A stretch of 64,000 bases of DNA, from positions 1 through 64,000 of the forward strand of contig NZ_JBMNUX010000006.1 of NCBI RefSeq assembly GCF_050946515.1, given 5' to 3'. Shown here piece after piece: positions 25,429 through 34,016 of the stretch. A model generated the notes under the pieces. It was not told where the DNA came from and searched no databases. It worked only from the letters and a program-made list of their open reading frames with translations. Made by a program: the position numbers and the translations under genes. This stretch comes from Tractidigestivibacter sp050946515 (GTDB lineage: Bacteria; Actinomycetota; Coriobacteriia; Coriobacteriales; Atopobiaceae). The stretch's first letter is position 1, and the number at the start of each line of letters is the position of its first letter.

Positions 25429-28095
25429 ATGGCAGAACGAATTGACATCGCCCTTGCGGGCAACCCCAACTGCGGGAAGACGACGCTGTTCAACGAGCTT
25501 ACCGGCTCCAACGGCTACGTCGGCAACTGGCCAGGCGTGACGGTCGAGAAAAAGGAGGCCACGTGGAAGGCGGACAAGAGCGTCACCTTCACTGACCTTC
25601 CCGGCGTCTACTCGCTTTCCCCGTACTCGCCCGAGGAGGTCGTCTCGCGCGACTTCATCGTCTCCGGGCAGCCCGACGCGATCATCGACCTTGTGGACGT
25701 GACCAACATCGAGCGCAACCTCTACCTGACCACGCAGGTGCTTGAGGCGGGCCGTCCCGTTGTCGTCGGCCTCAACATGATTGACCTGCTTGAGCAGCGC
25801 GGCATGAAGATTGACGCGAAGAAGCTCTCGAAGAGGCTTGGCGTGCCTGTGGTGGAGGTCTCCGCGCTGCGCTCCAAGAACTTGGACGAGCTGGTAGACG
25901 TCGCGCGAAAGGCCGCAGAGAAGGGGGCGCCGGCCACGGGCGTCAGGTGCTTCTCGCCTGAGGTCGAGGACGTCCTCTCCGCGATTGCCGAGCAGCTTTC
26001 CGGAAAATGCAGCCCCAACTTGGTGCGCTGGTACTCCATCAAGGTCTTCGAGCGCGACTCCGAGGCCCTCGATGCGCTCAAGCTTCCCAAGGACGAGCTT
26101 GCCGCCATGGAGAAGCTCGTCGAGAAGGTGGAGAAGGACCGCGACGACGACGCCGAGTCAATCATCACCTCGGAGCGCTACGAGTGGATAGCCACAGTCA
26201 TGGACGAGTGCGTCGTGAAGGCAAAGGGCAAGCTCACCACCTCAGAGAAGATCGACCGCGTGGTCACAAACCGCATCCTTGGCCTTCCAATCTTCATCGC
26301 CGTGATGGTCTTCGTCTACTGGGTTGCCATCGGAACCGTCGGCACCGCTGCCACCGACTGGGTGAACGACAACCTGTTCTCTGACGGCTGGTTCATGAGC
26401 GCCGACGGTCAGGCCGCCTACGAGCAGGCCGAAGAGACCTGGGCCGACGAGCACACGGGAGACGCCATCTCGGGCTATCTTGCTGCCGCCGAGGAGGCGG
26501 GAGTCGACACCGAGGGGGTGCAGGAGGCCATCGATGCCGAAGAGCCCACCGCTGCCGACGAGCAGACCATCGCAGACTTCGAGACTGCGGCCGAGGAGGC
26601 GGGCGTCGTCGCGACAAACGTGCCCGTGACCGACGAGGATGGCAACTATCTTGACACCGACGGCGAGGTCATCGCCACGCTCGACGCCGACGGCAACCCC
26701 GTGCTCGCCGAAAACCAGGAGCTGCAGGTCCTCTCGACCGTCACCCTCTCCGACTTCGAAGACGCCCTCGACAGCCCCGAGCCCGACCCGCACGACTACG
26801 AGGGATTTGTCGACTCCATACCCAACGCGGTGACCGGCTGGCTCACCGAGGCGGGCGCCTCTGACGTGGTCGTCTCGCTCGTGGTCGACGGCGTCGTCGG
26901 TGGCGTCGGCTCCGTCCTCGGCTTCATCCCGCAGATCTTCGTCCTGTTCGTGCTGCTCTGCTTCCTCGAGGACTGCGGGTACATGAGCCGCGTGGCCTTC
27001 GTCATGGACCGCGTCTTCCGCCGCTTCGGCCTGTCCGGCAAGTCGTTCATCCCGATGATCGTCTCCTCTGGCTGCGGCGTGCCGGGAGTGCTCGCCACCA
27101 AGACCATCGAGAACGAGCGCGATCGCCGCATGACCGCTATGCTCACCACCATGATTCCGTGCTCGGCCAAGCTGCCGATCATCGCCCTCGTGATGGGGGT
27201 GCTCGTGGGCACCGACAACGGCGCCTGGTGGGTTGCCCCGATGTTCTACTTCATGGGCATCGTCGCCATCATCATCTCCGCCGTGATGCTGAAGAAGACG
27301 AGGCCCTTCGCGGGCGAGCCCGTACCGTTTGTGATGGAGCTTCCTGACTATCACTTCCCCTCCATCAAGAGCTGGGCGCTGCACGTGTGGGAGCGCGTCT
27401 CCGCCTACGTCAAGAAGGCCAGCACGATCATCTTCGCTGCTGCCGTCGGCATCTGGGTCCTCTCCAACTTTGGCATCGCTGGCTGGGAAGGCGGCAGCGG
27501 CTCGTTTGGCTTCCTGCAGAGCATGGAGGGCGCTGGCGACGACTACATGGACTACTCGCTGCTCGCCGGCCTTGGCAGCGCGCTGAGCTTCCTGTTCGTT
27601 CCGCTTGGCTTTGGCAGCTGGCAGGCGACCGCCTCTACCTTCGCCGCCCTCATCGCGAAGGAGAATTTGGTCTCCACCTTCGGCGTGCTCTACGGCCTGG
27701 GAGACGCAACCGAGAACTCCGTAAGCATGTGGATGGGCTTTGCGAACATGTTCACGATCGCCGGGACGCTTCACGTCGGTGCCATGTGCGCGTTTGTGGC
27801 CTTCAACATGCTCTGCGCGCCGTGCTTTGCGGCCATGGGCACCATCCGTCGCCAGATGGACGACCCCAAGTGGTTCTGGTTTGCCATTGGCTATGAGTGC
27901 GGCTTCGGCTGGGTCATCGGCCTTCTGATCAACCAGTTCTACGAGCTCATCGTCTTTGGCAGCTTTGGCTTCTGGACCGTCGTCGCGTTCGTGCTGCTTG
28001 CGGCAATGCTCTACCAGCTCTTCAAGCCCATGCCAAAGTGGGACGAGAAGGACGGCCACATCCTCGACAGCCTTACCGAGGAGGCAGCGGTCTAG
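25429..28095 (+). CDS. feoB: Ferrous iron transporter FeoB with a long acidic insertion
   Basis: GTP-driven Fe2+ importer of the cytoplasmic membrane, 888 residues. The G domain shows GNPNCGKTT at residues 11-19, the switch region around GVTVEKKEA, DLPGVYSLSPYSPEE (G3), and NMIDLL (G4). A helical GDI region follows, then the transporter domain with two Gate motifs (FIPMIVSSGCGVPG and later ATASTFAALIAKENLVS). Between the first and second membrane helices (about residues 320-465) is an Asp/Glu/Ala-rich extracytoplasmic insertion of about 110-130 residues that is absent from E. coli FeoB. The start at 25429 has AAAGG; an earlier in-frame ATG overlaps the operator. Confidence 0.96.
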   Translation: MAERIDIALAGNPNCGKTTLFNELTGSNGYVGNWPGVTVEKKEATWKADKSVTFTDLPGVYSLSPYSPEEVVSRDFIVSGQPDAIIDLVDVTNIERNLYLTTQVLEAGRPVVVGLNMIDLLEQRGMKIDAKKLSKRLGVPVVEVSALRSKNLDELVDVARKAAEKGAPATGVRCFSPEVEDVLSAIAEQLSGKCSPNLVRWYSIKVFERDSEALDALKLPKDELAAMEKLVEKVEKDRDDDAESIITSERYEWIATVMDECVVKAKGKLTTSEKIDRVVTNRILGLPIFIAVMVFVYWVAIGTVGTAATDWVNDNLFSDGWFMSADGQAAYEQAEETWADEHTGDAISGYLAAAEEAGVDTEGVQEAIDAEEPTAADEQTIADFETAAEEAGVVATNVPVTDEDGNYLDTDGEVIATLDADGNPVLAENQELQVLSTVTLSDFEDALDSPEPDPHDYEGFVDSIPNAVTGWLTEAGASDVVVSLVVDGVVGGVGSVLGFIPQIFVLFVLLCFLEDCGYMSRVAFVMDRVFRRFGLSGKSFIPMIVSSGCGVPGVLATKTIENERDRRMTAMLTTMIPCSAKLPIIALVMGVLVGTDNGAWWVAPMFYFMGIVAIIISAVMLKKTRPFAGEPVPFVMELPDYHFPSIKSWALHVWERVSAYVKKASTIIFAAAVGIWVLSNFGIAGWEGGSGSFGFLQSMEGAGDDYMDYSLLAGLGSALSFLFVPLGFGSWQATASTFAALIAKENLVSTFGVLYGLGDATENSVSMWMGFANMFTIAGTLHVGAMCAFVAFNMLCAPCFAAMGTIRRQMDDPKWFWFAIGYECGFGWVIGLLINQFYELIVFGSFGFWTVVAFVLLAAMLYQLFKPMPKWDEKDGHILDSLTEEAAV

Positions 28096-28169
28096 CCTCC
28101 TGCAAGCGTCACGTTTACCCACGCCACCGCGAGCGGACCCTCTCCCCGTTCGTGTGGGGCAAAAAACGA

Positions 28170-28214
28170 GTGCCGTCGATGTCCCCCTATGAGCATCGAC
28201 GGCACTTTCTTTTC
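28170..28214. terminator. Terminator after feoB
   Basis: GTGCCGTCGATG pairs perfectly with CATCGACGGCAC around a 12-nt loop, followed by TTTCTTTTC. On the other strand a T run (CGTTTTTTG) follows, so it could also serve the minus-strand gpx gene. Confidence 0.9.
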
Positions 28215-28320
28215 TATCTGTTGGCAGCGCGCAGGGCCAGCTTTGTAACCCTTTGGAAACGGCTGGTCGCGCAGGGCATGCGCAGCCAGCCGTCGCTATA
28301 GTGACTTGCCGTTGGGCGAC

Positions 28321-28863
28321 CTAGAGCAGGTCCTTGATGGCAGCCTCAACGGGCTCCAGGCCAACCGTGGGCTCAAAGCGTGCGACGACATTGCCCTTGC
28401 GGTCAACGAGGAACTTCGTGAAGTTCCACTTGATGTCGTCGTCGTTCTCCCAGTTGGGGTCAACCTTGGCAACATAGGGAGCCATAAACTCAGCGGAGTC
28501 GTTGTCTCCCAGACCTGTAAAGCCCTGCTGCTCCTTCAGGTAGACGAACAGGGGATCGGCGTCAGGCCCGTTGACATCGATCTTTTTGAACTGCGGAAAC
28601 TCGGTGCCAAACTTCAGGGTGCAGAAGCTGTGGATCTCCTCGTCGGTGCCAGGAGCCTGTCCCAAAAACTGGTTGCACGGGAAGTCAAGGATCTCGAAGC
28701 CCTTGTCACGATAGGTCTTGTAGATGCGCTCGAGGTCCTCGTAGGTAGGCGTAAAGCCGCAGCCAGTCGCGGTGTTCACAATGAGCAGGACCTTGCCTGC
28801 ATAGTCCTTCAGACTCGTGGTGCTGCCGTCGCGGTTTTTGACGCTAAAGTCGTAGACGCTCAT
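28321..28863 (-). CDS. Glutathione-peroxidase-family peroxidase
   Basis: 180-residue thioredoxin-fold peroxidase that reduces peroxides, probably with thioredoxin rather than glutathione. The peroxidatic cysteine is in NTATGCGFTPTY (a Cys, not a Sec codon), followed by the glutamine in FPCNQF and the tryptophan and asparagine in WNFTKFLVD. The length fits bacterial BsaA/GPx enzymes. The FPCNQF cysteine is the likely resolving residue. It sits between the iron genes and the CDF/MarR/flavodoxin group, a plausible oxidative-stress neighbourhood. Confidence 0.95.
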   Translation of the reverse strand: MSVYDFSVKNRDGSTTSLKDYAGKVLLIVNTATGCGFTPTYEDLERIYKTYRDKGFEILDFPCNQFLGQAPGTDEEIHSFCTLKFGTEFPQFKKIDVNGPDADPLFVYLKEQQGFTGLGDNDSAEFMAPYVAKVDPNWENDDDIKWNFTKFLVDRKGNVVARFEPTVGLEPVEAAIKDLL

Positions 28864-28988
28864 AGTCAGTCCAATCTCTCGCGTATGCCCGCTCGTGCGG
28901 GCTTGCCTGTATTATTGCCACTAGCCAAACAACAATTACCGAGAATCACGGAATCTGCCCGGCATCCGCACGAGCTCGCATTCGGGCG

Positions 28989-30143
28989 CTAGTCGCTGAT
29001 GTCCGCGTCAAGCGTCGCCTGCACGCGGTAGGAGGGAAACTCGGCGCGGACCTCGCCCAAGATCTGCTCGAACTCTGCCTGGCGGTTGGGCGCCTCGAAG
29101 GCGATGATCACGTCGAAGGTCATCGCCTTTCGCTCCTCGTCCAGATGGAAGCCGTGAAGCTGCAGAACGTAGTCGTGCGACATCACGATGCGCGCCACGC
29201 GGTTGCGCACGCCCGAGACCTCGGGGTTGGAGTTTCTCGAGTAGATGCCGACTGTCGCGATGATCACCTTTCCGCCGGTCTGGGAAAAGACGCGCTGCTG
29301 GATGCGCCTGGTCAGCGCATCGATTTGCTCGGCGTTCGTGGTGTCGGGCACCTCGACGTGCACGGACCCCACAAGGCGCTCGGGCCCATAGCTGCTTAAG
29401 ATCAGGTCGTAGGCCCCAAGCACCCCGTCCTCCTGGCGAACCAGGTCCTTCACGCGCTCGGCAAGTTCTGGGGTGATGCGCTCGCCCAATATCTGGCTCA
29501 AGGTCTCTGAGAGAAGCTCAAGGCCAGCCTTGATGATGAACGCCGAGATCACGGCGCCGACCCATGCCTCGAGCGAGACGCCGCAGGCAAGGTAGACGAG
29601 CGCGGCTGCGAGCGTCGAGGACGAAAGGATGGCGTCTGAGAGCGCGTCGGAGCCTGACGCCACCAGCGCGTCAGAGCCCGTCTGCTTGCCGACGGCGCTT
29701 ACGTGCCTGCCGAGAAGCACCTTCGCGATGACGCCGGCGGCTACGACGATGAGGGTTGCGGCGGAGTAGTCCGGCACCTCGGGGGAGACGATCTTCTGCA
29801 CCGACTCGACCGCCGAGGTGATGCCAGCGTACAGGACGATAACGGAAATGATGGTCGCGGTGAGGTACTCGACTCGCCCGTAGCCAAGCGGGTGCTTCTT
29901 GTCGGGGGCCTTTCCGGCGAGCTTCGTGCCCACGATGGTGATCACGGACGAAAGCGCGTCAGAGAGGTTGTTGACCGCGTCGAGCGTGATGGCAATCGAG
30001 CTTGCTGCGATGCCCACCAGAGCCTTGAAGGCGGCGAGAAGGACGTTTGTCACAATGCCGAGCACGCTCGTGCGAACGATTCTCTTCTCGCGGTCGCTTG
30101 TGGTCGTGTCGTTTGCGAGCGTGGTGTTGGACGTATCGCTCAC
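28989..30143 (-). CDS. Cation diffusion facilitator (CDF) metal exporter
   Basis: 384-residue CDF transporter with about six membrane helices in the first 210 residues and a soluble C-terminal dimer domain. The metal-site helix reads DAVNNLSDALS, with the later pair DALVASGSDALSDA, and the loop KKHPLGYGR is typical. The pattern NNLSD points to Mn/Fe-type CDFs rather than Zn (HxxxD), which is inference. A GTG start overlaps the stop of the MarR gene by 4 nt, so regulator and exporter are coupled. No intrinsic terminator is clear downstream. Confidence 0.93.
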   Translation of the reverse strand: MSDTSNTTLANDTTTSDREKRIVRTSVLGIVTNVLLAAFKALVGIAASSIAITLDAVNNLSDALSSVITIVGTKLAGKAPDKKHPLGYGRVEYLTATIISVIVLYAGITSAVESVQKIVSPEVPDYSAATLIVVAAGVIAKVLLGRHVSAVGKQTGSDALVASGSDALSDAILSSSTLAAALVYLACGVSLEAWVGAVISAFIIKAGLELLSETLSQILGERITPELAERVKDLVRQEDGVLGAYDLILSSYGPERLVGSVHVEVPDTTNAEQIDALTRRIQQRVFSQTGGKVIIATVGIYSRNSNPEVSGVRNRVARIVMSHDYVLQLHGFHLDEERKAMTFDVIIAFEAPNRQAEFEQILGEVRAEFPSYRVQATLDADISD

Positions 30144-30607
30144 CGTGCATCATCCTTCCTGTTGCAGGGTCCAAGAGCCTTTGCGAGGAGCCGCTTGAGC
30201 TCGGCTGCCTCCTCGCCTGAGATGTCAATGCAGCCTGCCATCGACCTCGGCACGCTGAGTGCTTGCTCGCGCAGCGCCCGGCCCTTCTCGGTCAAGGACA
30301 CGTTGACCTTGCGCGCATCGGCCTTGCTGCGCGTCCTTGTGACGTAGCCCTTCTTCTCGAGCTTTCGCAGAAGAGGGGTGAGCGTTCCGGAGTCAAGGTA
30401 GAGACGCGCTCCAAGGTGATGCACGGTCGCGTGGCCCTCCTCCCAGAGCACCATCATGCAGAGGTACTGGGTGTAGGTAAGGTCAAGCGGCTCCAGAAGC
30501 GGCGTGTAGCGCCGCACGATCTCCTTCGCTGCGGCATAGAGCGGAAAGCAGAGCTGGTTGTCAAGAAGCAGCGGGTCGTATTTGTTGGGTGGTTGGGCAG
30601 CTGCCAT
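30140..30607 (-). CDS. MarR-family regulator of OhrR type
   Basis: 155-residue winged-helix regulator. The segment LDNQLCFPLYAAAKEIVRRY carries the reactive cysteine of the OhrR subgroup, which senses organic peroxides, and the DNA-binding region (YTQYLCMMVLWEE to GYVTRTRSKADARKVN) is typical. The start at 30607 is chosen for AAGGGGG upstream; the earlier ATG lies inside the operator. It overlaps the CDF exporter gene and faces the flavodoxin gene across two operator sites, so it likely represses both directions until oxidised. Confidence 0.93.
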   Translation of the reverse strand: MAAAQPPNKYDPLLLDNQLCFPLYAAAKEIVRRYTPLLEPLDLTYTQYLCMMVLWEEGHATVHHLGARLYLDSGTLTPLLRKLEKKGYVTRTRSKADARKVNVSLTEKGRALREQALSVPRSMAGCIDISGEEAAELKRLLAKALGPCNRKDDAR

Positions 30608-30635
30608 GGCGCTCGCCCCCTTCTCGGGATAATCG

Positions 30636-30675
30636 ATTGCGTACAATTGAATCTCGCAAATCGATTGTACGCAAT
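30636..30675. promoter_or_regulatory. Double MarR/OhrR operator between marR and flavodoxin
   Basis: ATTGCGTACAAT (30636-30647) and its perfect reverse complement ATTGTACGCAAT (30664-30675) stand 28 bp apart. Each 12-mer is itself a near palindrome around GTAC, of the kind TTG-N4-CAA bound by OhrR/MarR dimers. The sites lie where both divergent promoters should be. Confidence 0.75.
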
Positions 30676-30777
30676 TGTTTTAAGCGTTGCAATTGTGGCA
30701 ATCATCTCCATGTGGGTACCAAACATGGGAAGCAGGATGTCCGGACGCTTCTTATGCACAAGGGAAAAGAGACTGCA

Positions 30778-31236
30778 ATGACTGACAAGCTGATTGCGTA
30801 CTTCTCGTATTCCGGCCATACCAAGGCTGCCGCGGAGGACCTCGCGCGCGTGACGGGCGCGGACCTCTTCAGCATCGAGGCTGCCGAGCCCTACACTGAC
30901 GACGACCTTGACTGGCACAACGACAAGTGCCGCTCAATGCAGGAGGCCGCCGACCGCGCCTCAAGGCCAGCTCTTGCGGGCGTGCTGCCTGACCTTTCTG
31001 CTTACAAGGACGTCTACATCGGCTTTCCCATCTGGTACGGCATCGCGCCGCGCGTGATTGACACCTTTGCGGACGCTGAGGAGTCCGTGCTGTCGGGCAA
31101 GCGCGTCGCGCTCTTCTGCACCTCGGGCGGCTCTCCGGCAGACCATGCCGGCGAAAAGTTCTCTGAGGCTCATCCTAACGTGAGCGTTTCTTGCATCAAG
31201 CGAATCTCCGGCCCTGTGAGCGCAGACATCCTGTAG
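30778..31236 (+). CDS. Flavodoxin
   Basis: 152-residue FMN protein of the flavodoxin (BilS/YqjM-neighbour, long-loop-free) type. The phosphate loop is FSYSGHTKAAAEDLA, the ribityl/ring loops are FPIWYGIAPRV and CTSGGSPADH. Such small flavodoxins are common in anaerobes as electron carriers in stress repair. The ATG follows AGGGAAAAGAG. The upstream gap has the two OhrR-type operators, so it is likely induced by peroxide together with the exporter. Confidence 0.92.
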   Translation: MTDKLIAYFSYSGHTKAAAEDLARVTGADLFSIEAAEPYTDDDLDWHNDKCRSMQEAADRASRPALAGVLPDLSAYKDVYIGFPIWYGIAPRVIDTFADAEESVLSGKRVALFCTSGGSPADHAGEKFSEAHPNVSVSCIKRISGPVSADIL

Positions 31237-31264
31237 GCGCTCGCCGACACGGATTGCTGGCATA

Positions 31265-31299
31265 CAAGAAAGGGCCCCGAGCTCATGCCCGGGGCCCTT
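31265..31299 (-). terminator. Terminator of gpmA (convergent with flavodoxin)
   Basis: AAGGGCCCC pairs with GGGGCCCTT around a 12-nt loop. Read on minus, TTTCTTGT follows the stem; on plus there is no T run. Confidence 0.8.
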
Positions 31300-31322
31300 C
31301 GCAGCAAGCAGGGGAGAGATGT

Positions 31323-32087
31323 TTACTTCTTGGCCTTGCCCTGGTTGGCGACTGCGTTGATCTTCTTCTCGATGGTCTCGGGGTCGCCAATGTAGTGCTT
31401 GTCGACGATGTTCCAGTCCTTGTCGAAGGTGTAGGAGCAAGGAACGCCGGTCGGGATGTTGACCTTCAGGATCTCCTCGGGCGTGAGGTGCTCAAACTGC
31501 ATGACGAGGGCGCGCAGGGAGTTGCCGTGGGCAGCGATGAGGACGCGCTTGCCGGCCTCCATCTGGGGCTTGATCTCCTGCTCAAAGTACGGCCATGCGC
31601 GGGCGATGGTGTCCTTCAGGCACTCAGTGTAAGGCAGGTCCTCCTTGGGGACGTCGCGGAACATGTCCTGGACATGCGGGTCGCGCTCGTCGCCGGGGGT
31701 CAGCGCAGGCGGCTGGACGTCGAAGGAACGACGCCAGATGAGGACCTGCTCCTCACCGTGCTCCTCAGCGGCCTTGGCCTTGTTGAGGCCCTGCAGCGCG
31801 CCGTAGTGACGCTCGTTCAGGCGCCAAGTCTTGTAGACGGGCAGCCAGTTGCGGTCCATCTGGTCAAGGACGATGTTCAGCGTGTGGATGGCGCGCTTGA
31901 GCATAGAGGTGTAGCAAACGTCAAAGTCATAGCCCTGCTCCTTCAGAGCCTTGCCGCCTGCAGCCGCCTCAGCACGGCCGGTGTCGGTGAGGTCGACGTC
32001 GGTCCAACCGGTGAAGAGGTTGAGCTTGTTCCACTCGGACTCGCCGTGGCGAATGATGACGAGGTGCATGTTCTGGTCAGTGCTCAT
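31323..32087 (-). CDS. gpmA: 2,3-bisphosphoglycerate-dependent phosphoglycerate mutase
   Basis: Interconverts 3- and 2-phosphoglycerate in glycolysis. The 254-residue length fits dPGM. The catalytic RHG is at residues 13-15 (LVIIRHGESEWN), with FTGWTDVDL, the ERHYGALQGLNK loop, and the second histidine in IAAHGNSLRAL. AAGGGA precedes the ATG at 32087; an earlier in-frame start lacks a site. It is divergent from the small Cys-rich gene. Confidence 0.97.
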   Translation of the reverse strand: MSTDQNMHLVIIRHGESEWNKLNLFTGWTDVDLTDTGRAEAAAGGKALKEQGYDFDVCYTSMLKRAIHTLNIVLDQMDRNWLPVYKTWRLNERHYGALQGLNKAKAAEEHGEEQVLIWRRSFDVQPPALTPGDERDPHVQDMFRDVPKEDLPYTECLKDTIARAWPYFEQEIKPQMEAGKRVLIAAHGNSLRALVMQFEHLTPEEILKVNIPTGVPCSYTFDKDWNIVDKHYIGDPETIEKKINAVANQGKAKK

Positions 32088-32171
32088 CTGCGTCCCTTCT
32101 TCTCTCGGACAATGTGTGCGCTTCCTGCGCACGGTCACATATAGTATGACTCAATTGGGTATAGTTGCCTT

Positions 32172-32182
32172 GAGCTAACTTT
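32172..32182 (+). promoter_or_regulatory. Possible DtxR-like half site before the Cys-rich gene
   Basis: GAGCTAACTTT matches 9 of 11 bases of the first feoA operator arm (AAGGCTAACTTTT trimmed). It lies 38 nt before the start codon, where a -10 region (CTTTAC) is expected. Weak by itself. Confidence 0.35.
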
Positions 32183-32220
32183 ACAAAGCTGACGACGTCT
32201 CCAAGCAAGGGAGGGCGGGC

Positions 32221-32436
32221 ATGAGTTTTATTGACGTTGTGATTATCGCAGCGGTCGCTCTGGCGGCTGGCTTCTGCGTTCGTTCGCTTGTGCACTCTCG
32301 GGAAAATGGCTGCTCTAGCTGCGGAGAAACGGGATGCTCGGCGCGCTACACCGGAGGCCGGTGTCGTGTCGCCGACGATATGGTTCGCCGTGCCGACCAA
32401 GCGCTTTCGCAGCAAGGGCTAAACGAGGATAAGTAG
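32221..32436 (+). CDS. FeoB-associated Cys-rich membrane protein
   Basis: 71-residue protein: a short exposed N-terminus, one membrane helix (residues 4-22, FIDVVIIAAVALAAGFCV), then a basic stretch and a cluster of cysteines (NGCSSCGETGCSARYTGGRC). This layout is that of the FeoB-associated Cys-rich (PF12669-type) family. The cysteine cluster may carry iron or an Fe-S unit on the cytoplasmic side. GGGAGGG precedes the ATG. It is separated from feoB by 4 kb but has a feo-like operator half site, suggesting joint regulation. Confidence 0.82.
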   Translation: MSFIDVVIIAAVALAAGFCVRSLVHSRENGCSSCGETGCSARYTGGRCRVADDMVRRADQALSQQGLNEDK

Positions 32437-32525
32437 CCGCGAGCCCTTCCGGAATTTGTCGGAGTCTTCGGGGTTTGGTCGCGTTTTGGCGTAAGTTCGC
32501 CGCTTCTCCATCCACTGAGTAGAGT

Positions 32526-32541
32526 GAAACAGGTCTGTAAC
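32526..32541 (+). promoter_or_regulatory. Possible GlnR-type site before glnA
   Basis: GAAAC-N6-GTAAC at 32526-32541 fits the alternating GTNAC/GAAAC pattern with 6-nt spacers reported for actinobacterial GlnR. It lies 65 nt before the start codon. Only one pair is seen, so the call is tentative. Confidence 0.35.
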
Positions 32542-32605
32542 ACGCTTGTGGGATTGTATCTCTGTATGTTCCGGTCCCGTGCCCGCTTATTTGGGGGGAG
32601 ACTTG

Positions 32606-33946
32606 ATGAGTAGCGAGAAGGATATTGACTTTGTGCTCCGTACGGTTGAGGAGCGCGACATCCGGTTCGTGAGGCTTTGGTTCACTGACGTGCTGGGCAC
32701 CCTTAAGTCGTTTGCTATTTCTCCTGAGGAGCTGGAGGAGGCATTCGAGGAAGGCATCGGCTTCGACGGCTCGTCCATTGACGGCTTTGCCCGCATGGAA
32801 GAGTCTGACATGCTCGCGTTCCCCGATGCCGAGACGTTCCAGCTGCTTCCTTGGCGTCCGCGCGAGAGCGGCGTTGCCCGCGTGTTCTGCGACATCCGCA
32901 CTCCGTCGCGCGAGCCTTTTGAGGGGGACCCGCGTGGCTGCCTCGAGCGCGTTTTTGAGCGTGCTGACAGCATGGGGTACGTTTTCAACGTTGGTCCCAA
33001 GATTGAGTATTTCTACTTTGACAACGACCTCGACCCCGTGCCCCTTGACAAGGCAAGCTACTTTGACCTGACGCCCAGCGACGTTGCCAATGACCTGCGC
33101 CGACAGACCACGCTGACGCTCGAGAAGATGTCGATTCCCGTACAGTACTCCTTCCATGGAGGCGGTCCGTCTCAGAACGTGATCGAGCTTCGCTACACCG
33201 AGGCCGTGAGCTGCGCGGACAACATCATGTCGTCCCGACTGGTCATCAAGCAGCAGGCGGCTGCCAACGGGCTGTTTGCGTCGTTCATGCCAAAGCCGCT
33301 TTCCGACGCTCCTGGCTCCGCGCTCTTCCTCTATATGTCGCTTTTCGATCACGACGGGGAGAACTTGTTCTGGGCGCCCAAGAGCGACCATCCCGCGCAT
33401 CTTTCCGAGCTGGCGCAGCACTTCGTGGCTGGTCTTTTGAAGTATGCGCCTGAGTACATGCTGGTTTCGAACCCCACGGTTAACTCGTATAAGCGTTTCA
33501 TCACATCGGGCGAGGTTCCCAACTATGCCACGTGGGGTCGCAAGAACCGCTCCGCGCTGGTTCGCGTGCCTACGCATAAGCCTGGAAAGCACGTAGCTAC
33601 CCGCATCGAGCTGCGCAATCCCGACAGCACGTCCAACCCGTACCTTCTGCTTGCGGCGACGCTCGCTGCTGGTCTTAAGGGCATCGAGGACGAGCTGCCA
33701 ATGCCGGAAGAGTCTACGAGCGACACCTTCAATCTCAGCGAGCAAGAGCTTGCCGCAAAGGGCGTCGAACGCCTGCCTCGCACCCTTGGAGAGGCTATCG
33801 AGCGCTTTGAGCAGTCTGAGCTCATGCGTGAGACCCTTGGCGACCACATCTTCAACTACCTGGTCAAGTACAAGCGCCAGGAGTGGGAGGAGTTCTGCAC
33901 CACGGTCACCGACTGGGAGCGCGTGCATTATTACGGCGGCGTTTAG
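32606..33946 (+). CDS. glnA: Glutamine synthetase, type I
   Basis: ATP-dependent ligation of ammonia to glutamate. The 446-residue length and the absence of an adenylylation tyrosine loop point to the short GSI-alpha form regulated by feedback or GlnR. Visible motifs are GFDGSSIDGFA (residues 50-60), SYFDLTPSD, QYSFHGGGPSQNVIELRY (metal site), NPTVNSYKRF and NRSALVRVP (substrate). The start at 32606 has GGGGGGAG. A strong terminator follows, then a family C element. Confidence 0.96.
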   Translation: MSSEKDIDFVLRTVEERDIRFVRLWFTDVLGTLKSFAISPEELEEAFEEGIGFDGSSIDGFARMEESDMLAFPDAETFQLLPWRPRESGVARVFCDIRTPSREPFEGDPRGCLERVFERADSMGYVFNVGPKIEYFYFDNDLDPVPLDKASYFDLTPSDVANDLRRQTTLTLEKMSIPVQYSFHGGGPSQNVIELRYTEAVSCADNIMSSRLVIKQQAAANGLFASFMPKPLSDAPGSALFLYMSLFDHDGENLFWAPKSDHPAHLSELAQHFVAGLLKYAPEYMLVSNPTVNSYKRFITSGEVPNYATWGRKNRSALVRVPTHKPGKHVATRIELRNPDSTSNPYLLLAATLAAGLKGIEDELPMPEESTSDTFNLSEQELAAKGVERLPRTLGEAIERFEQSELMRETLGDHIFNYLVKYKRQEWEEFCTTVTDWERVHYYGGV

Positions 33947-33972
33947 CGCGAAAATACCACTTCGCTTTGAAA

Positions 33973-34010
33973 GAGGGGCGCATGGCAAGCCATGCGCCCC
34001 TCTTATTGTT
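33973..34010 (+). terminator. Terminator of glnA
   Basis: GAGGGGCGCATGGC pairs perfectly with GCCATGCGCCCCTC around a very short loop, followed by TTATTGTTT. Confidence 0.9.
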
Positions 34011-34016
34011 TCCGAT

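Noticed and set aside
26242..28122. A 626-residue open frame opposite feoB, and similar long ones opposite hisS, aspS and the hydrogenase gene
   Set aside because: They mirror strongly biased GC-rich codons of well-identified genes and have no recognisable motifs or ribosome sites.
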